This document shows, piece after piece, positions 7,712-15,680 of a stretch of 40,202 bases of DNA (position 1 is the stretch's first letter; every line of letters starts with the position of its first letter). Both the position numbers and the translations under genes were made by a program. The notes under the pieces were generated by a model. That model had not been told where the DNA came from. It saw only the letters and a list, made by a program, of their open reading frames with translations, and made no database searches. The stretch is from the NCBI GenBank assembly GCA_017436345.1, contig JAFSDH010000006.1:1-40202 (forward strand), written 5' to 3'. Source of the stretch: Bacilli bacterium. GTDB taxonomy: Bacteria; Bacillota_I; Bacilli_A; RF39; UBA660.

Positions 7712-8541
7712 TAGGCATCAGCTGTTGGCATAGTATCATAATAACTTCTTATTGAATCTGACAACATAATACCCGCTTGATTAACATAATATAAAGTCGC
7801 TGAACCACTACTTATAGTTGACGTAGCATGTGAATAATCTCCATATGCTAGCATACTAGTTATAGTATCATCACTATTATATTTTCTAACATTGAAATAA
7901 AAATAAGAACTTAATGTTGTAATACTAGTAGATGTTGGTAATTTAAAACTAACACCAGCACCATTCAAACCTTGATAAGAATTATTACGTGCTGAAGAAC
8001 TTGTACAACTAGTTGAAACACAATAATTTTGACTAAACACTAAATTCCCATCTACTGAAACAATTGGTTCAAATCCGATTCCAATAATATCATAACTTCT
8101 TGTTGAGGGCATTTGTTTCCAAGTAAGAGAAACTTTATAACGATATAAACTGTTAACTTTTGAAATAGTTGTACGCATTTGCTTATATGTTGTTTCAATA
8201 TACCCATCACCACGTGGCATAACAACTTCATTATTATAAGAATCTTCTGTAATTTCCATATCACTTTCACTAATAATTTGACCAGTAGCTGAATATCTTA
8301 CAATATGTGCAAAATATCTTGTTGTTGTTGCTTCTAAATTACCTACTAAATCTTTATTATTAGTAAATTCTTCTAAAGAAAGATAATAAATTTCTTCCTC
8401 ATCAAAACCAAGTTCAAGTAAATTAGAATATTCCTCTTCACTCATCTCAATTCCATTATAATTAACATAATTTTCACTTGCAGAAACAACAACAGGTAAT
8501 ATCATTAAAAATGACAACAAAACAAATATTTTTTTCTTCAT
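7693..8541 (-). CDS. Secreted protein of unrecognised family (module copy 1)
   Basis: 282 residues from ATG at 8539-8541, chosen because AAAGGAG lies eight bases upstream; a longer frame to 8598 lacks this. Signal peptide MKKKIFVLLSFLMILPVVVSA. The C-terminal ~180 residues are strongly related to the protein at 22640-23401. Shared blocks are 'ETTYKQMRTTIS', 'YRYKVSLTWKQMPSTRSYDI' then IGIGF, a close Cys pair ('YCVSTSC'), 'FKLPT', 'AYGDYSHATSTIS', and a terminal W-x-G-x-W. The ~70 residues after the signal peptide are acidic and specific to this copy. It follows a membrane-anchored XRE regulator, whose other paralogue also precedes this family. No known fold was recognised; a beta-rich extracellular effector, antimicrobial or ligand is possible. 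The ribosome binding site lies in a hairpin (8546-8583). Confidence 0.8.
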   Translation of the reverse strand: MKKKIFVLLSFLMILPVVVSASENYVNYNGIEMSEEEYSNLLELGFDEEEIYYLSLEEFTNNKDLVGNLEATTTRYFAHIVRYSATGQIISESDMEITEDSYNNEVVMPRGDGYIETTYKQMRTTISKVNSLYRYKVSLTWKQMPSTRSYDIIGIGFEPIVSVDGNLVFSQNYCVSTSCTSSSARNNSYQGLNGAGVSFKLPTSTSITTLSSYFYFNVRKYNSDDTITSMLAYGDYSHATSTISSGSATLYYVNQAGIMLSDSIRSYYDTMPTADAYWTGTW

Positions 8542-8545
8542 AATA

Positions 8546-8583
8546 AAACTCCTTTCATTACCAAAGTAACAAACAAGGAGTTT
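8546..8583 (-). promoter_or_regulatory. Hairpin masking the ribosome binding site of the secreted-protein gene
   Basis: Minus-strand AAACTCCTT (8575-8583) pairs perfectly with AAGGAGTTT (8546-8554), which includes the whole Shine-Dalgarno sequence. An inner TTAC/GTAA stem closes a 4-base loop. Predicted to hold translation off until opened by a factor, by temperature or by upstream translation. Confidence 0.55.
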
Positions 8584-8610
8584 AACTACTACTTTCAACT
8601 ATTCGAATTA

Positions 8611-8629
8611 AGTAGAATTTAATTCTACT
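8611..8629 (-). other. Hairpin at the stop codon of the XRE-TM regulator
   Basis: Inverted repeat AGTAGAAT / ATTCTACT (8611-8618, 8622-8629) with a 3-base loop overlaps the TAG stop (8625-8627). There is no T-run on the minus strand, so it is a poor terminator; a processing or attenuation site is possible. The paralogous locus has a hairpin in the same place (23452-23485). Confidence 0.5.
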
Positions 8630-9308
8630 TTCTTGTTTCGATTGGAATATTCAAAACACTATTTTCATTTTTACTATTTAAAAACAAAATTTTCAAACAA
8701 AAAGAATTACCTTTTTTCAATTCAAACTTAGAAAAAATATTAATATTTCTAATATAATAATTTAGTTGTTCTTCATCATCTATTTCTTTTGAATTATAGA
8801 TTACTTTATCACTAGCTATCAAACTATAATTAAAATTCTTAACAATTGCATATGTATTATATTTATTATCTACAAACTTCACATCCGATATCGATAAATA
8901 ACTTTCAGTACCTATCGTTATTAATTTACCTTCTACATAGAAATCACTATGTGCACTTACTAAATCATATACATGAACTTTATTATAATTATTAATAAAG
9001 AATAAACCAAAGAAAACAACTAATACGATTAAAATAAAAATAATCATTCCTAATCTATACATTAATCTTCTATTCTTATAATCAATTTCTTTTTTTATAC
9101 CATCTTCACCAGTTAGAAGTTCAGATACTTCAATTTGTAATATATTGGCTAAGTCATTAAATAAACTAACATCAGGTAAAGCAACACCACATTCCCATTT
9201 ACTTACTGCTTTACCAGTAACACCTAGTTTATCTCCAAGTTCATCTTGAGTTAATCCAACTCTCATTCTTTTTATTTTTATATACTTACCAATTTTCTTA
9301 CAATCCAT
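8625..9308 (-). CDS. Membrane-anchored XRE-family regulator (module copy 1)
   Basis: 227 residues from ATG 9306-9308; GGAG is eight bases upstream, making this better than the TTG two codons earlier. Residues ~5-58 are an XRE/Cro helix-turn-helix ('IKIKRMRVGLTQDELGDKLG', 'GKAVSKWECG'). A single membrane helix follows at ~82-105, then an extracytoplasmic domain of ~120 residues ('VYDLVSAHSDFYVEGKLI'). That outer domain is recognisably related to the one in the protein at 23489-24229. The layout suggests a one-component sensor: DNA binding inside, signal reception outside. It precedes the secreted-protein gene, which is its likely target, ligand source or both. An extended -10 (TGTTAGAAT on the minus strand) lies upstream. 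Confidence 0.85.
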   Translation of the reverse strand: MDCKKIGKYIKIKRMRVGLTQDELGDKLGVTGKAVSKWECGVALPDVSLFNDLANILQIEVSELLTGEDGIKKEIDYKNRRLMYRLGMIIFILIVLVVFFGLFFINNYNKVHVYDLVSAHSDFYVEGKLITIGTESYLSISDVKFVDNKYNTYAIVKNFNYSLIASDKVIYNSKEIDDEEQLNYYIRNINIFSKFELKKGNSFCLKILFLNSKNENSVLNIPIETRK

Positions 9309-9365
9309 ATGCAAAACTCCTTTTTTGAAATTCTAACATAAAGAAATATTTAAATTTATCGTAAT

Positions 9366-9389
9366 AAAAAAGAAACATTACTGTTTCTT
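9366..9389 (-). terminator. Terminator of the glycan operon, stop codon in the loop
   Basis: Stem AAGAAAC / GTTTCTT (9370-9376, 9383-9389) with a 6-base loop that contains the TAA stop (9378-9380), followed by T on the minus strand. Confidence 0.7.
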
Positions 9390-10295
9390 AAAAGATTTCT
9401 TATTAAAACTTTTGTCTTTAATTAACATTTTTTCATCATGAGTAAATGTATTTTCATCAATCTTACTTAATGCACTTACTCTAACATCATAATCAGACTT
9501 AGCCATTTCTTTCATTAATCTGCGATGTTGATCATTTAAAAAAATTAATGCAGTTTCATCACTTAAATTCATCTTATCAATATTAGCAACAATGTCTGTA
9601 TAACACATTACAAAATGAAGTAGATTACGTTCAACCTTTTCGAAAGAATTTGAAAGCGATATAGACCCTTGTCTAAGCAAGTAATTATATCCAACATAAT
9701 CTATTACTGATACTTTTTTACTATTAGCAATTAAAAATGGCATAAGTAAATAATCTTCATGTATTCTTCCTGGAGTAAAAAATAAATCATTATCTATAAA
9801 AACATCTTTTTTTATAGCATATACCCAAGGAAGAGCATATGTAATACCACTTAAAGACCAATCTCTAATGGCATCTTCTCCACTTATATTCCTAATACTA
9901 TCTATATTAAAACGATATCTTCTGTCATCACTTTCACCAATTACATCAACACCATATCTAATCAAATCAGGATTATTTTCTTTTATTTCATCATTTAATT
10001 TATCTAATAATTCATTATTTAAAGTATCATCACTATCAACAAAGACTACATATGGATTATTAGCCATCCTAATACCCTTATTTCTAGTAATACTAATACC
10101 ACTATTAGGATTAGAAACTACTTTAAATCTTTCATCAGTTTTAGCATATTCTTCTATTATTTCTAAACTTCTATCAGTAGATCCATCATTCATCATTAAA
10201 ACTTCAAAATCTTTAAAAGTTTGATTTTTAATCGAATCCAAACAATCTTTTATATACTCTTCAGTATTATAAATTGGAATAATTAATGTAAACAT
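9378..10295 (-). CDS. Family 2 glycosyltransferase
   Basis: 305 residues. GT-A fold with the N-terminal 'FTLIIPIYNTEEYIKDCLDS', the nucleotide-sugar motif 'NDGSTD' (36-41) and the metal-binding DSDD (87-90), preceded by 'GISITRNKGI'. The C-terminal ~100 residues are helical and less conserved. There are no membrane segments. It is the last gene of the eight-gene operon. Its start overlaps the end of the HprK-like gene by 13 bases and has AAAGGTGAT upstream. It probably transfers a sugar in assembly of the surface polymer made by this operon; donor and acceptor are unknown. Confidence 0.9.
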   Translation of the reverse strand: MFTLIIPIYNTEEYIKDCLDSIKNQTFKDFEVLMMNDGSTDRSLEIIEEYAKTDERFKVVSNPNSGISITRNKGIRMANNPYVVFVDSDDTLNNELLDKLNDEIKENNPDLIRYGVDVIGESDDRRYRFNIDSIRNISGEDAIRDWSLSGITYALPWVYAIKKDVFIDNDLFFTPGRIHEDYLLMPFLIANSKKVSVIDYVGYNYLLRQGSISLSNSFEKVERNLLHFVMCYTDIVANIDKMNLSDETALIFLNDQHRRLMKEMAKSDYDVRVSALSKIDENTFTHDEKMLIKDKSFNKKSFKKQ

Positions 10296-11230
10296 TTTTT
10301 ATCACCTTTTACACTATTTTTTATAAAACTACCTAACTGATCAAAAGTTTCTTCACCTTGTTTAACTACACTACCAGGTACTTTATTAATACAAACTGCA
10401 TCAACATAATCAATTTTTTTCATTATTTTAAGTAGATAACTTTTTTGATCAGCTACTGCCTCTTCTTTAAAAATATTTTCTCTTCCTAATTGTTCCAGGT
10501 TATTAGAACAATCACTTATACTTAACTCTTCTCTTCCTTTTTCATATCTTGGAAAAATCATTCTATTTAAATAACCTTTATTAAAGACATTAACATCTAA
10601 AGCATCTCCTAAATCAGCTACTCTAAAATATATCTTAGGTCCATCTATTCTTCCAAATTTTTGATTAATATTAAAGTTACCAACATCTTCTTTTATAATT
10701 CCCATTGAATGTGGAATTCCACAAGTAACTACTCGACCATTTTCTTCTTTTACTGCAACTTTATCATTAGATATAAAATCATATCCTTGCTCTAAAAGTC
10801 TAATTAACGTTGTTGTTTTTCCAGCACCTTTATTACCAGAAATTATAAAACTTTCTCCATCTTTACTAACACAAGCTCCATGAACAATCGCATAACCATT
10901 TCTTTGAAATTCCATTATAAATACATTACACATAATTCTTTGCATAAAAGAAAGCTTATCAGAAGTATACTCACCATCAAAACTAACTGTTAAAGTATCA
11001 CTTTCTTCATCATAACTTAAATAATTATATGATTCATTTTCATTTTCTCTATCTATTACTTGATAATTATCAGGAATATTCTTTTCTAAATATCTAATTG
11101 TAGTTGTTGGTTTTATTCCTTTATCTGAGTAATAATCACCATATAAATCAAGTAAATCTTTAACTAACTTATGACTATTACTTTCAATTTTTAACCCAAC
11201 ATCATTACATCCAAAAACATAACTATACAT
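10283..11230 (-). CDS. HPr-kinase-like P-loop kinase without the HPr kinase N-domain
   Basis: 315 residues from ATG 11228-11230, chosen because GGGGA lies six bases upstream; a start six codons earlier would lie inside the upstream gene. Walker A 'GNKGAGKTT' at ~132-140 with 'GACVS' before it and a Walker B-like 'FISNDK' (152-157), as in HprK-type kinases where an Asp pair is usual. Residues 1-110 do not look like the regulatory domain of true HPr kinase, and no HPr is nearby. Such HprK-related kinases occur in glycan and peptide-modification clusters and phosphorylate non-HPr substrates. Here, among sugar transferases and APH-like kinases, a phosphorylated glycan, lipid or small-molecule intermediate is plausible. 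Confidence 0.65.
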   Translation of the reverse strand: MYSYVFGCNDVGLKIESNSHKLVKDLLDLYGDYYSDKGIKPTTTIRYLEKNIPDNYQVIDRENENESYNYLSYDEESDTLTVSFDGEYTSDKLSFMQRIMCNVFIMEFQRNGYAIVHGACVSKDGESFIISGNKGAGKTTTLIRLLEQGYDFISNDKVAVKEENGRVVTCGIPHSMGIIKEDVGNFNINQKFGRIDGPKIYFRVADLGDALDVNVFNKGYLNRMIFPRYEKGREELSISDCSNNLEQLGRENIFKEEAVADQKSYLLKIMKKIDYVDAVCINKVPGSVVKQGEETFDQLGSFIKNSVKGDKKCLH

Positions 11231-11231
11231 C

Positions 11232-11972
11232 TTAATTCCCCATTTCAAGATTACTTTTCATTTTCTTTGATAAAGACAAATCTTTAAATCTTGATATAAA
11301 TTCTTCTTTTTTCATATCACTATCTAAATACTCTTCTATAAGTAATATTCTCTCAATAAAAATATGTCTTTTTTTTCTATTTATTATATATATTTTATTT
11401 GAATAATCAATTATTTCTTTATAAATATTTTTAAATGTATCTTTATCATATTCTAAAAAAGGAACCATACTATACCCAATAATCCCACATAATTGAATAT
11501 CTAAATTATTATACAGATCATATAAATCTTTAGTAATATCAGTATTAATACTATCTAATTTATCTACATATAAACTAGGAATATAATCTACTAAAATAAT
11601 TTTATTATTACTTAAAATAAAATTATTTAAATTCCAATCTATTCTTATATTAGTACTATTTAAAGTTAACTTAAATAACTCTAATATACTCTTTATTATC
11701 TTTATTTTTTCACTATCACTAATATTAGAATTTATATATTCATCAACACTAATACCTTTAATATATTCTTGTATTAAAAGTTTACTAGATACATAATAAA
11801 CATTACTACAACTAATACCAAGTTTTTTTATATCACTAACATATCTTTTTACTATCTTTTTATCTTTATTTAAACCATTAAAAATAACTTCTTCTATTTT
11901 CGTAATTGGCCTTATTTTTTTAACGAAGATGAATCCATACTTCTTTCCTTCTGAATAACTCCCTTTTCGCAT
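11232..11972 (-). CDS. APH-like kinase with divergent catalytic motifs
   Basis: 246 residues. The middle carries a kinase-like catalytic loop 'IRIDWNLNNFIL' (Asp112, Asn117; the usual leading His is replaced) and 'IILVDYIPSLY' with the metal-binding Asp129, the order seen in aminoglycoside/choline-kinase folds. The N-terminal lobe is short and lacks a clear nucleotide loop, so activity is uncertain. It overlaps the upstream kinase gene by 61 bases in another frame. ATG 11970-11972 has an AGAGGAG site about 11 bases upstream. It ends one base before the HprK-like gene starts. A substrate-binding or weakly active partner of the adjacent kinase is an alternative. Confidence 0.55.
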   Translation of the reverse strand: MRKGSYSEGKKYGFIFVKKIRPITKIEEVIFNGLNKDKKIVKRYVSDIKKLGISCSNVYYVSSKLLIQEYIKGISVDEYINSNISDSEKIKIIKSILELFKLTLNSTNIRIDWNLNNFILSNNKIILVDYIPSLYVDKLDSINTDITKDLYDLYNNLDIQLCGIIGYSMVPFLEYDKDTFKNIYKEIIDYSNKIYIINRKKRHIFIERILLIEEYLDSDMKKEEFISRFKDLSLSKKMKSNLEMGN

Positions 11973-12772
11973 AAATAATTCATCTCCTCTTTAAAAAACT
12001 TCTTATTAAAATTATAGAAATCACTCTCATAACGATTAACTTCTATACACCACCCCATAGTAGTAAAACTATCATATAAGTTATAAAAATGTAACTTATC
12101 TAAAAAATCAGAATCTAGTTTTCTTACACTTTCATACCCTTCTTTAAATAAAGAAAACTTATCCTTAGAAAATATTCTATATAACTTAACAAAATCAAAA
12201 ACAGGATCCCCACTTTTTACACTTTCTAAATCTATTAAATATGGATCTTTTCCTAATATTAAATTACCCATTCTAAAATCAGCATGCATTGGATGAGACT
12301 CATAACTTAAAGTACTTATCACATTTTTTAAATATTCATAACAACTATCTATATCTAAATCAATATTTTTACTCTTTAAAAACTCGTAATTTCTTTCAAC
12401 ACGATAAAGCATGTAACTTTTCCAAGTGTCTTCCTTTAACGGATCAAGATTATGCATACTACCAAGTAAAGATCCTATTTTTTTATACATGTCATTTTCT
12501 AAAACAAATTCTTCTTCATCAGTATAATTTTCTCCTTCTACATAATCCATAATTATATAAAAACGATTATCATACATACCACTATCTAAAACAACAGGCA
12601 CATTTAAATTCCCATTAAAATAATTTAAATAATCAAGTTCATTCTTACCTTTATCTAAATTATTATACATCTTTAAAATTTTATCTTTATCAATTAAATA
12701 AACACTTTGACTAAAAGAATTACCTAATTTTTCATTACTATTAATAGATTCTAAAATCTTTTCTATATCCAT
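11912..12772 (-). CDS. Choline/aminoglycoside-kinase-family phosphotransferase
   Basis: 286 residues. Brenner motif 'HADFRMGNLIL' with His163, Asp165 and Asn170, then 'YLIDLESVKSGDPVFDFVKL' with metal-binding Asp181. The N-terminal lobe has 'SFSQSVYLI' and 'KILKMY' (the Lys that positions ATP) and a hinge near 'FYIIMDYVEGE'. The family phosphorylates hydroxyl groups of small molecules (choline, sugars, antibiotics). In this operon a LicA-like role, phosphorylating a cell-surface substituent, is more likely than antibiotic resistance. The start overlaps the membrane glycosyltransferase stop (TAATG), implying coupled translation. Confidence 0.8.
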   Translation of the reverse strand: MDIEKILESINSNEKLGNSFSQSVYLIDKDKILKMYNNLDKGKNELDYLNYFNGNLNVPVVLDSGMYDNRFYIIMDYVEGENYTDEEEFVLENDMYKKIGSLLGSMHNLDPLKEDTWKSYMLYRVERNYEFLKSKNIDLDIDSCYEYLKNVISTLSYESHPMHADFRMGNLILGKDPYLIDLESVKSGDPVFDFVKLYRIFSKDKFSLFKEGYESVRKLDSDFLDKLHFYNLYDSFTTMGWCIEVNRYESDFYNFNKKFFKEEMNYLCEKGVIQKERSMDSSSLKK

Positions 12773-14058
12773 TATCTCACCGTCTTCTTATATTCAATTT
12801 CTTTTTTAAAAATCTTACTAACAATATATCTTTTATAATATATTAAAGATCCAAAACTCTTACAAATAAACCATACAGGAGATAATAATATACCTAAAAT
12901 AGAAGTGATTTTTCTATCATTCTTAAATCCATATACCTTTAAATTAATATATGAAGATATACTCCATAAATAATTAATTCCTATAAGTAAGAAAAATAAT
13001 AAATTAAAATCAAATGTAACTATACAAAAAATAACATAAAATAAAGCTAAATATGGTAAAAAAGTAAGTTCAAGTACATTTAATGTTCCTTCTATAAAAA
13101 CACCAAATTTACCAAGAAAATGTCCTTTTACACGTTTAATTTCTGATAAATAAGTAAGTACCCCTTTAAATATTAATACTGATTGATTAAAACAGTCACT
13201 AACTTTATTAGGTATTAATACAAAATTAGTTGATGGTAAGTATGCAAAATTACATAATTTAATTGATAAACGATAACCAAGAGTTAAATCATCCACAAAA
13301 ATAGGAAACTTATCATTATCAACCAAAGTTTTAAGTTTTAAATGTAAACATGCTCCCATACAATACTGCGCAATATGTAAATTACTTAAACTACATACTA
13401 ATAACTTAGTTTTTTCAATACCACAACTTCTTAGATTTTGTTGTAAAGAACTTAAAAGAAGTAAACAATTGGATACTTTTTTAGAAGAAGATTCATAATT
13501 TTTATAATTAATAGGAACTTGTCCAATAACATCAGGATTATTTCTTAAAATAGCAACTTTATTTAGCTTTTCAAAAGTATCTTTACTTGGCTTAGAATCA
13601 AAATCAAATACAGAAATATATGTATTATCCATATCTGGTTTTTCTTTCATTATTTCATCAACAGCATAATTAAGTTGTGATGACTTATTTCCTTTTGTTT
13701 TAGGATAATGCATATGATAGAAATTCTTTATTTTTCTTTCTTTTAGAATTCTATCAACCATTTGTCCTGTCGTTTCAGATCCATCTTTATTTTCAAATTC
13801 TTCTTTTTCGGTTGTTACAATTATATATTTAATTTTCCCTTTATAAGGAATATTACTAAACCAATTAATCGTTTCTTCAACTATCTTTTGCTCTCTTAAA
13901 GCTGGTAATAATACATATATGTCTTTATATTTTTTTACTTTAACTTTATCTAATTTATGACTATAATACTTTTCTAAAAAAATAGTCAAAATCGAATTAA
14001 AAAAACGAATTAGGTATAAAGTAATTAATACCCATAATATTACTTCAACAACTATCAT
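12772..14058 (-). CDS. Membrane family 2 glycosyltransferase
   Basis: 428 residues: an N-terminal membrane helix (~5-28), then a GT-A domain with 'IYVLLPALREQKIVEETINW', the metal motif 'VFDFDSKP' and 'PIFVDDLTLGYRLS' (equivalent to the ED-xxLG-R motif). Three or four membrane helices follow in the C-terminal third. The QxxRW motif of processive synthases is not seen; 'FNQSVLIFKG' sits at its place, so a single-sugar transfer or a divergent enzyme is likely. It overlaps the fusion gene upstream by four bases (ATGA) and the kinase downstream by one base. Confidence 0.85.
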   Translation of the reverse strand: MIVVEVILWVLITLYLIRFFNSILTIFLEKYYSHKLDKVKVKKYKDIYVLLPALREQKIVEETINWFSNIPYKGKIKYIIVTTEKEEFENKDGSETTGQMVDRILKERKIKNFYHMHYPKTKGNKSSQLNYAVDEIMKEKPDMDNTYISVFDFDSKPSKDTFEKLNKVAILRNNPDVIGQVPINYKNYESSSKKVSNCLLLLSSLQQNLRSCGIEKTKLLVCSLSNLHIAQYCMGACLHLKLKTLVDNDKFPIFVDDLTLGYRLSIKLCNFAYLPSTNFVLIPNKVSDCFNQSVLIFKGVLTYLSEIKRVKGHFLGKFGVFIEGTLNVLELTFLPYLALFYVIFCIVTFDFNLLFFLLIGINYLWSISSYINLKVYGFKNDRKITSILGILLSPVWFICKSFGSLIYYKRYIVSKIFKKEIEYKKTVR

Positions 14059-15680
14059 AAACCTCTCCTGTTAATTTGATTATTTAAACATTCTAATCCC
14101 TTCGCAAAAAATACTTTTTGACGCTCTGGATAATCACTATGAAGTGGTAACATTGATATAAATAATAAACCTTCTATTAACTCAATATCATTAATATCAT
14201 AATCCTTAGACACAACTTCATCATAAATAGAATAATCTATATTCTTAAAGAAAGAATAGCTTATAGAATGATTTTTTTCCTCTACTACGAACATATCATT
14301 TATAACTTCATCATATCTACCATGATAACAATGTCTTAACTTTGCAATATCATATCTTGTATCACCATAAATAGTATCTATATCAAAATTCCCTCTTGGA
14401 TCAATAAATCTAAATATTTGTGTTCTTGGAGAAAATAAAATATTAGAAAAAGCAGGATCTCCGTGAATAACACTAATAAAATCTTTAGAATTATCACAGA
14501 TTTTTTCAATAGACGACTTCAACTTTTCTAAACAAGATAAAACCCCTAAATATTCTTTATCATTAATAATTACTTTATCTAAACTAAGTAAATCTTTTCT
14601 ATCCCAATCATAAAGACGACATACAGTCTTTTTTAATAAAATATTTCTTGTATAATTATTAAATTCTGGAATAACTTTCTTAGTTGATTTATATATATCA
14701 ACCATCGTATTAAATAACTTAGAAAAAATTACTTTAATACTATATTCATTTAAAGGATAATAACAAAAATATTCCATCAAAGTTAAATAATCATAATACT
14801 CTATCCCATATTGCATAGCATCATTTCCATAATCATAAAATCTAGGAACAAGTCTTCCAAAATCATTATCTTTATTCTGTCTAAACCATTCCATTTCTGC
14901 CTTTATCTTTTCATAAGAACTCTTCTTAGTTAAAACATTATTACTATCCAAATATAAAGAATTAAAATAACGACAATTAAATTTCTTTTCAGTAACTTCA
15001 CGATAAGCATCTAAAGTACCAATATCTTCCCATTCATTAAACTTTTCAACATACATCTTTTCATCTTTCATATATTCTAAAAATAAAGATGATAATTGAT
15101 ATTCATTATGTATTTTAGGCAAATCTCTTTTAAAAACTTCTTTTAATAACTTGTAATTATGCAAATAATAAATACCTATCGCTGCATAATTAGTATTCAT
15201 TTCTTCATCACTCTTATCAATAAATTCCGTTATTTCAAAAGAATTATTATAATCTACCATACAAAAACGATTTTTTTCAGATAAAACTTCACTAACACCT
15301 AACCAACTTCTATCTAAATTAGTAGGTATCTCACACAAAGTATCTCCAAGAAGTAACATAACGGGTTTATCTAAATCGTTTTCAATTAATTTAAACGCTG
15401 CAGCTGGTCCATTAAAATCTTCTTGAACAATATATTTAACCTCTAAATCTAAACACTCAAAAGAATGATTAATAAAAGATTCTACTAATACTTTATTTTC
15501 CAAATTAACAACAAAAGTAATATCTCTTAAACCTTTCTTAATCATTGGCGTAATCATATTAAAAACTTCAGGTTTTTGATTAACACTAAGTAAACATTTA
15601 GGAAAACCTAAAGTTAAAGGATATAAACGAGATGCTTTACCAGCTGTTAAAATAACTAATTTTATATCTTTATAATTCAT
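14055..15680 (-). CDS. Fusion of a sugar/choline-phosphate nucleotidyltransferase and a kinase
   Basis: 541 residues in two domains. Residues 1-~235: nucleotidyltransferase with 'VILTAGKASRLYPLTLGFPK' (signature loop and Lys), 'LLLGDTL' and 'EWEDIGT'. Residues ~245-541: APH/choline-kinase-like, with a 'VIHGDPAFSNIL' catalytic loop near residue 403 and 'FIDPRGNFDIDTIYGDTRYD' carrying the metal-binding Asp. This combines the two steps performed by LicA and LicC in phosphocholine decoration: phosphorylate a small alcohol or sugar, then activate it with CTP or another NTP. The substrate is not determined by sequence. Four-base ATGA overlaps at both ends tie it tightly to the PHP and glycosyltransferase genes. 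Confidence 0.75.
   Translation of the reverse strand: MNYKDIKLVILTAGKASRLYPLTLGFPKCLLSVNQKPEVFNMITPMIKKGLRDITFVVNLENKVLVESFINHSFECLDLEVKYIVQEDFNGPAAAFKLIENDLDKPVMLLLGDTLCEIPTNLDRSWLGVSEVLSEKNRFCMVDYNNSFEITEFIDKSDEEMNTNYAAIGIYYLHNYKLLKEVFKRDLPKIHNEYQLSSLFLEYMKDEKMYVEKFNEWEDIGTLDAYREVTEKKFNCRYFNSLYLDSNNVLTKKSSYEKIKAEMEWFRQNKDNDFGRLVPRFYDYGNDAMQYGIEYYDYLTLMEYFCYYPLNEYSIKVIFSKLFNTMVDIYKSTKKVIPEFNNYTRNILLKKTVCRLYDWDRKDLLSLDKVIINDKEYLGVLSCLEKLKSSIEKICDNSKDFISVIHGDPAFSNILFSPRTQIFRFIDPRGNFDIDTIYGDTRYDIAKLRHCYHGRYDEVINDMFVVEEKNHSISYSFFKNIDYSIYDEVVSKDYDINDIELIEGLLFISMLPLHSDYPERQKVFFAKGLECLNNQINRRGL

Noticed and set aside
8052..8270. Minus-strand frames inside other minus-strand genes (8052-8270, 17046-17249, 22633-22842, 36166-36480)
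   Set aside because: Out-of-frame shadows within strongly supported genes; no initiation signals.
7693..8541. Lactococcin 972-like bacteriocin locus
   Set aside because: A secreted Tyr/Ser-rich protein beside a MacB-like membrane protein is reminiscent, but the protein is much larger, the ABC ATPase is missing and no family motif could be matched with confidence.
11912..12772. Aminoglycoside resistance kinase
   Set aside because: The fold matches, but operon context with nucleotidyltransferase and glycosyltransferases favours a biosynthetic kinase.
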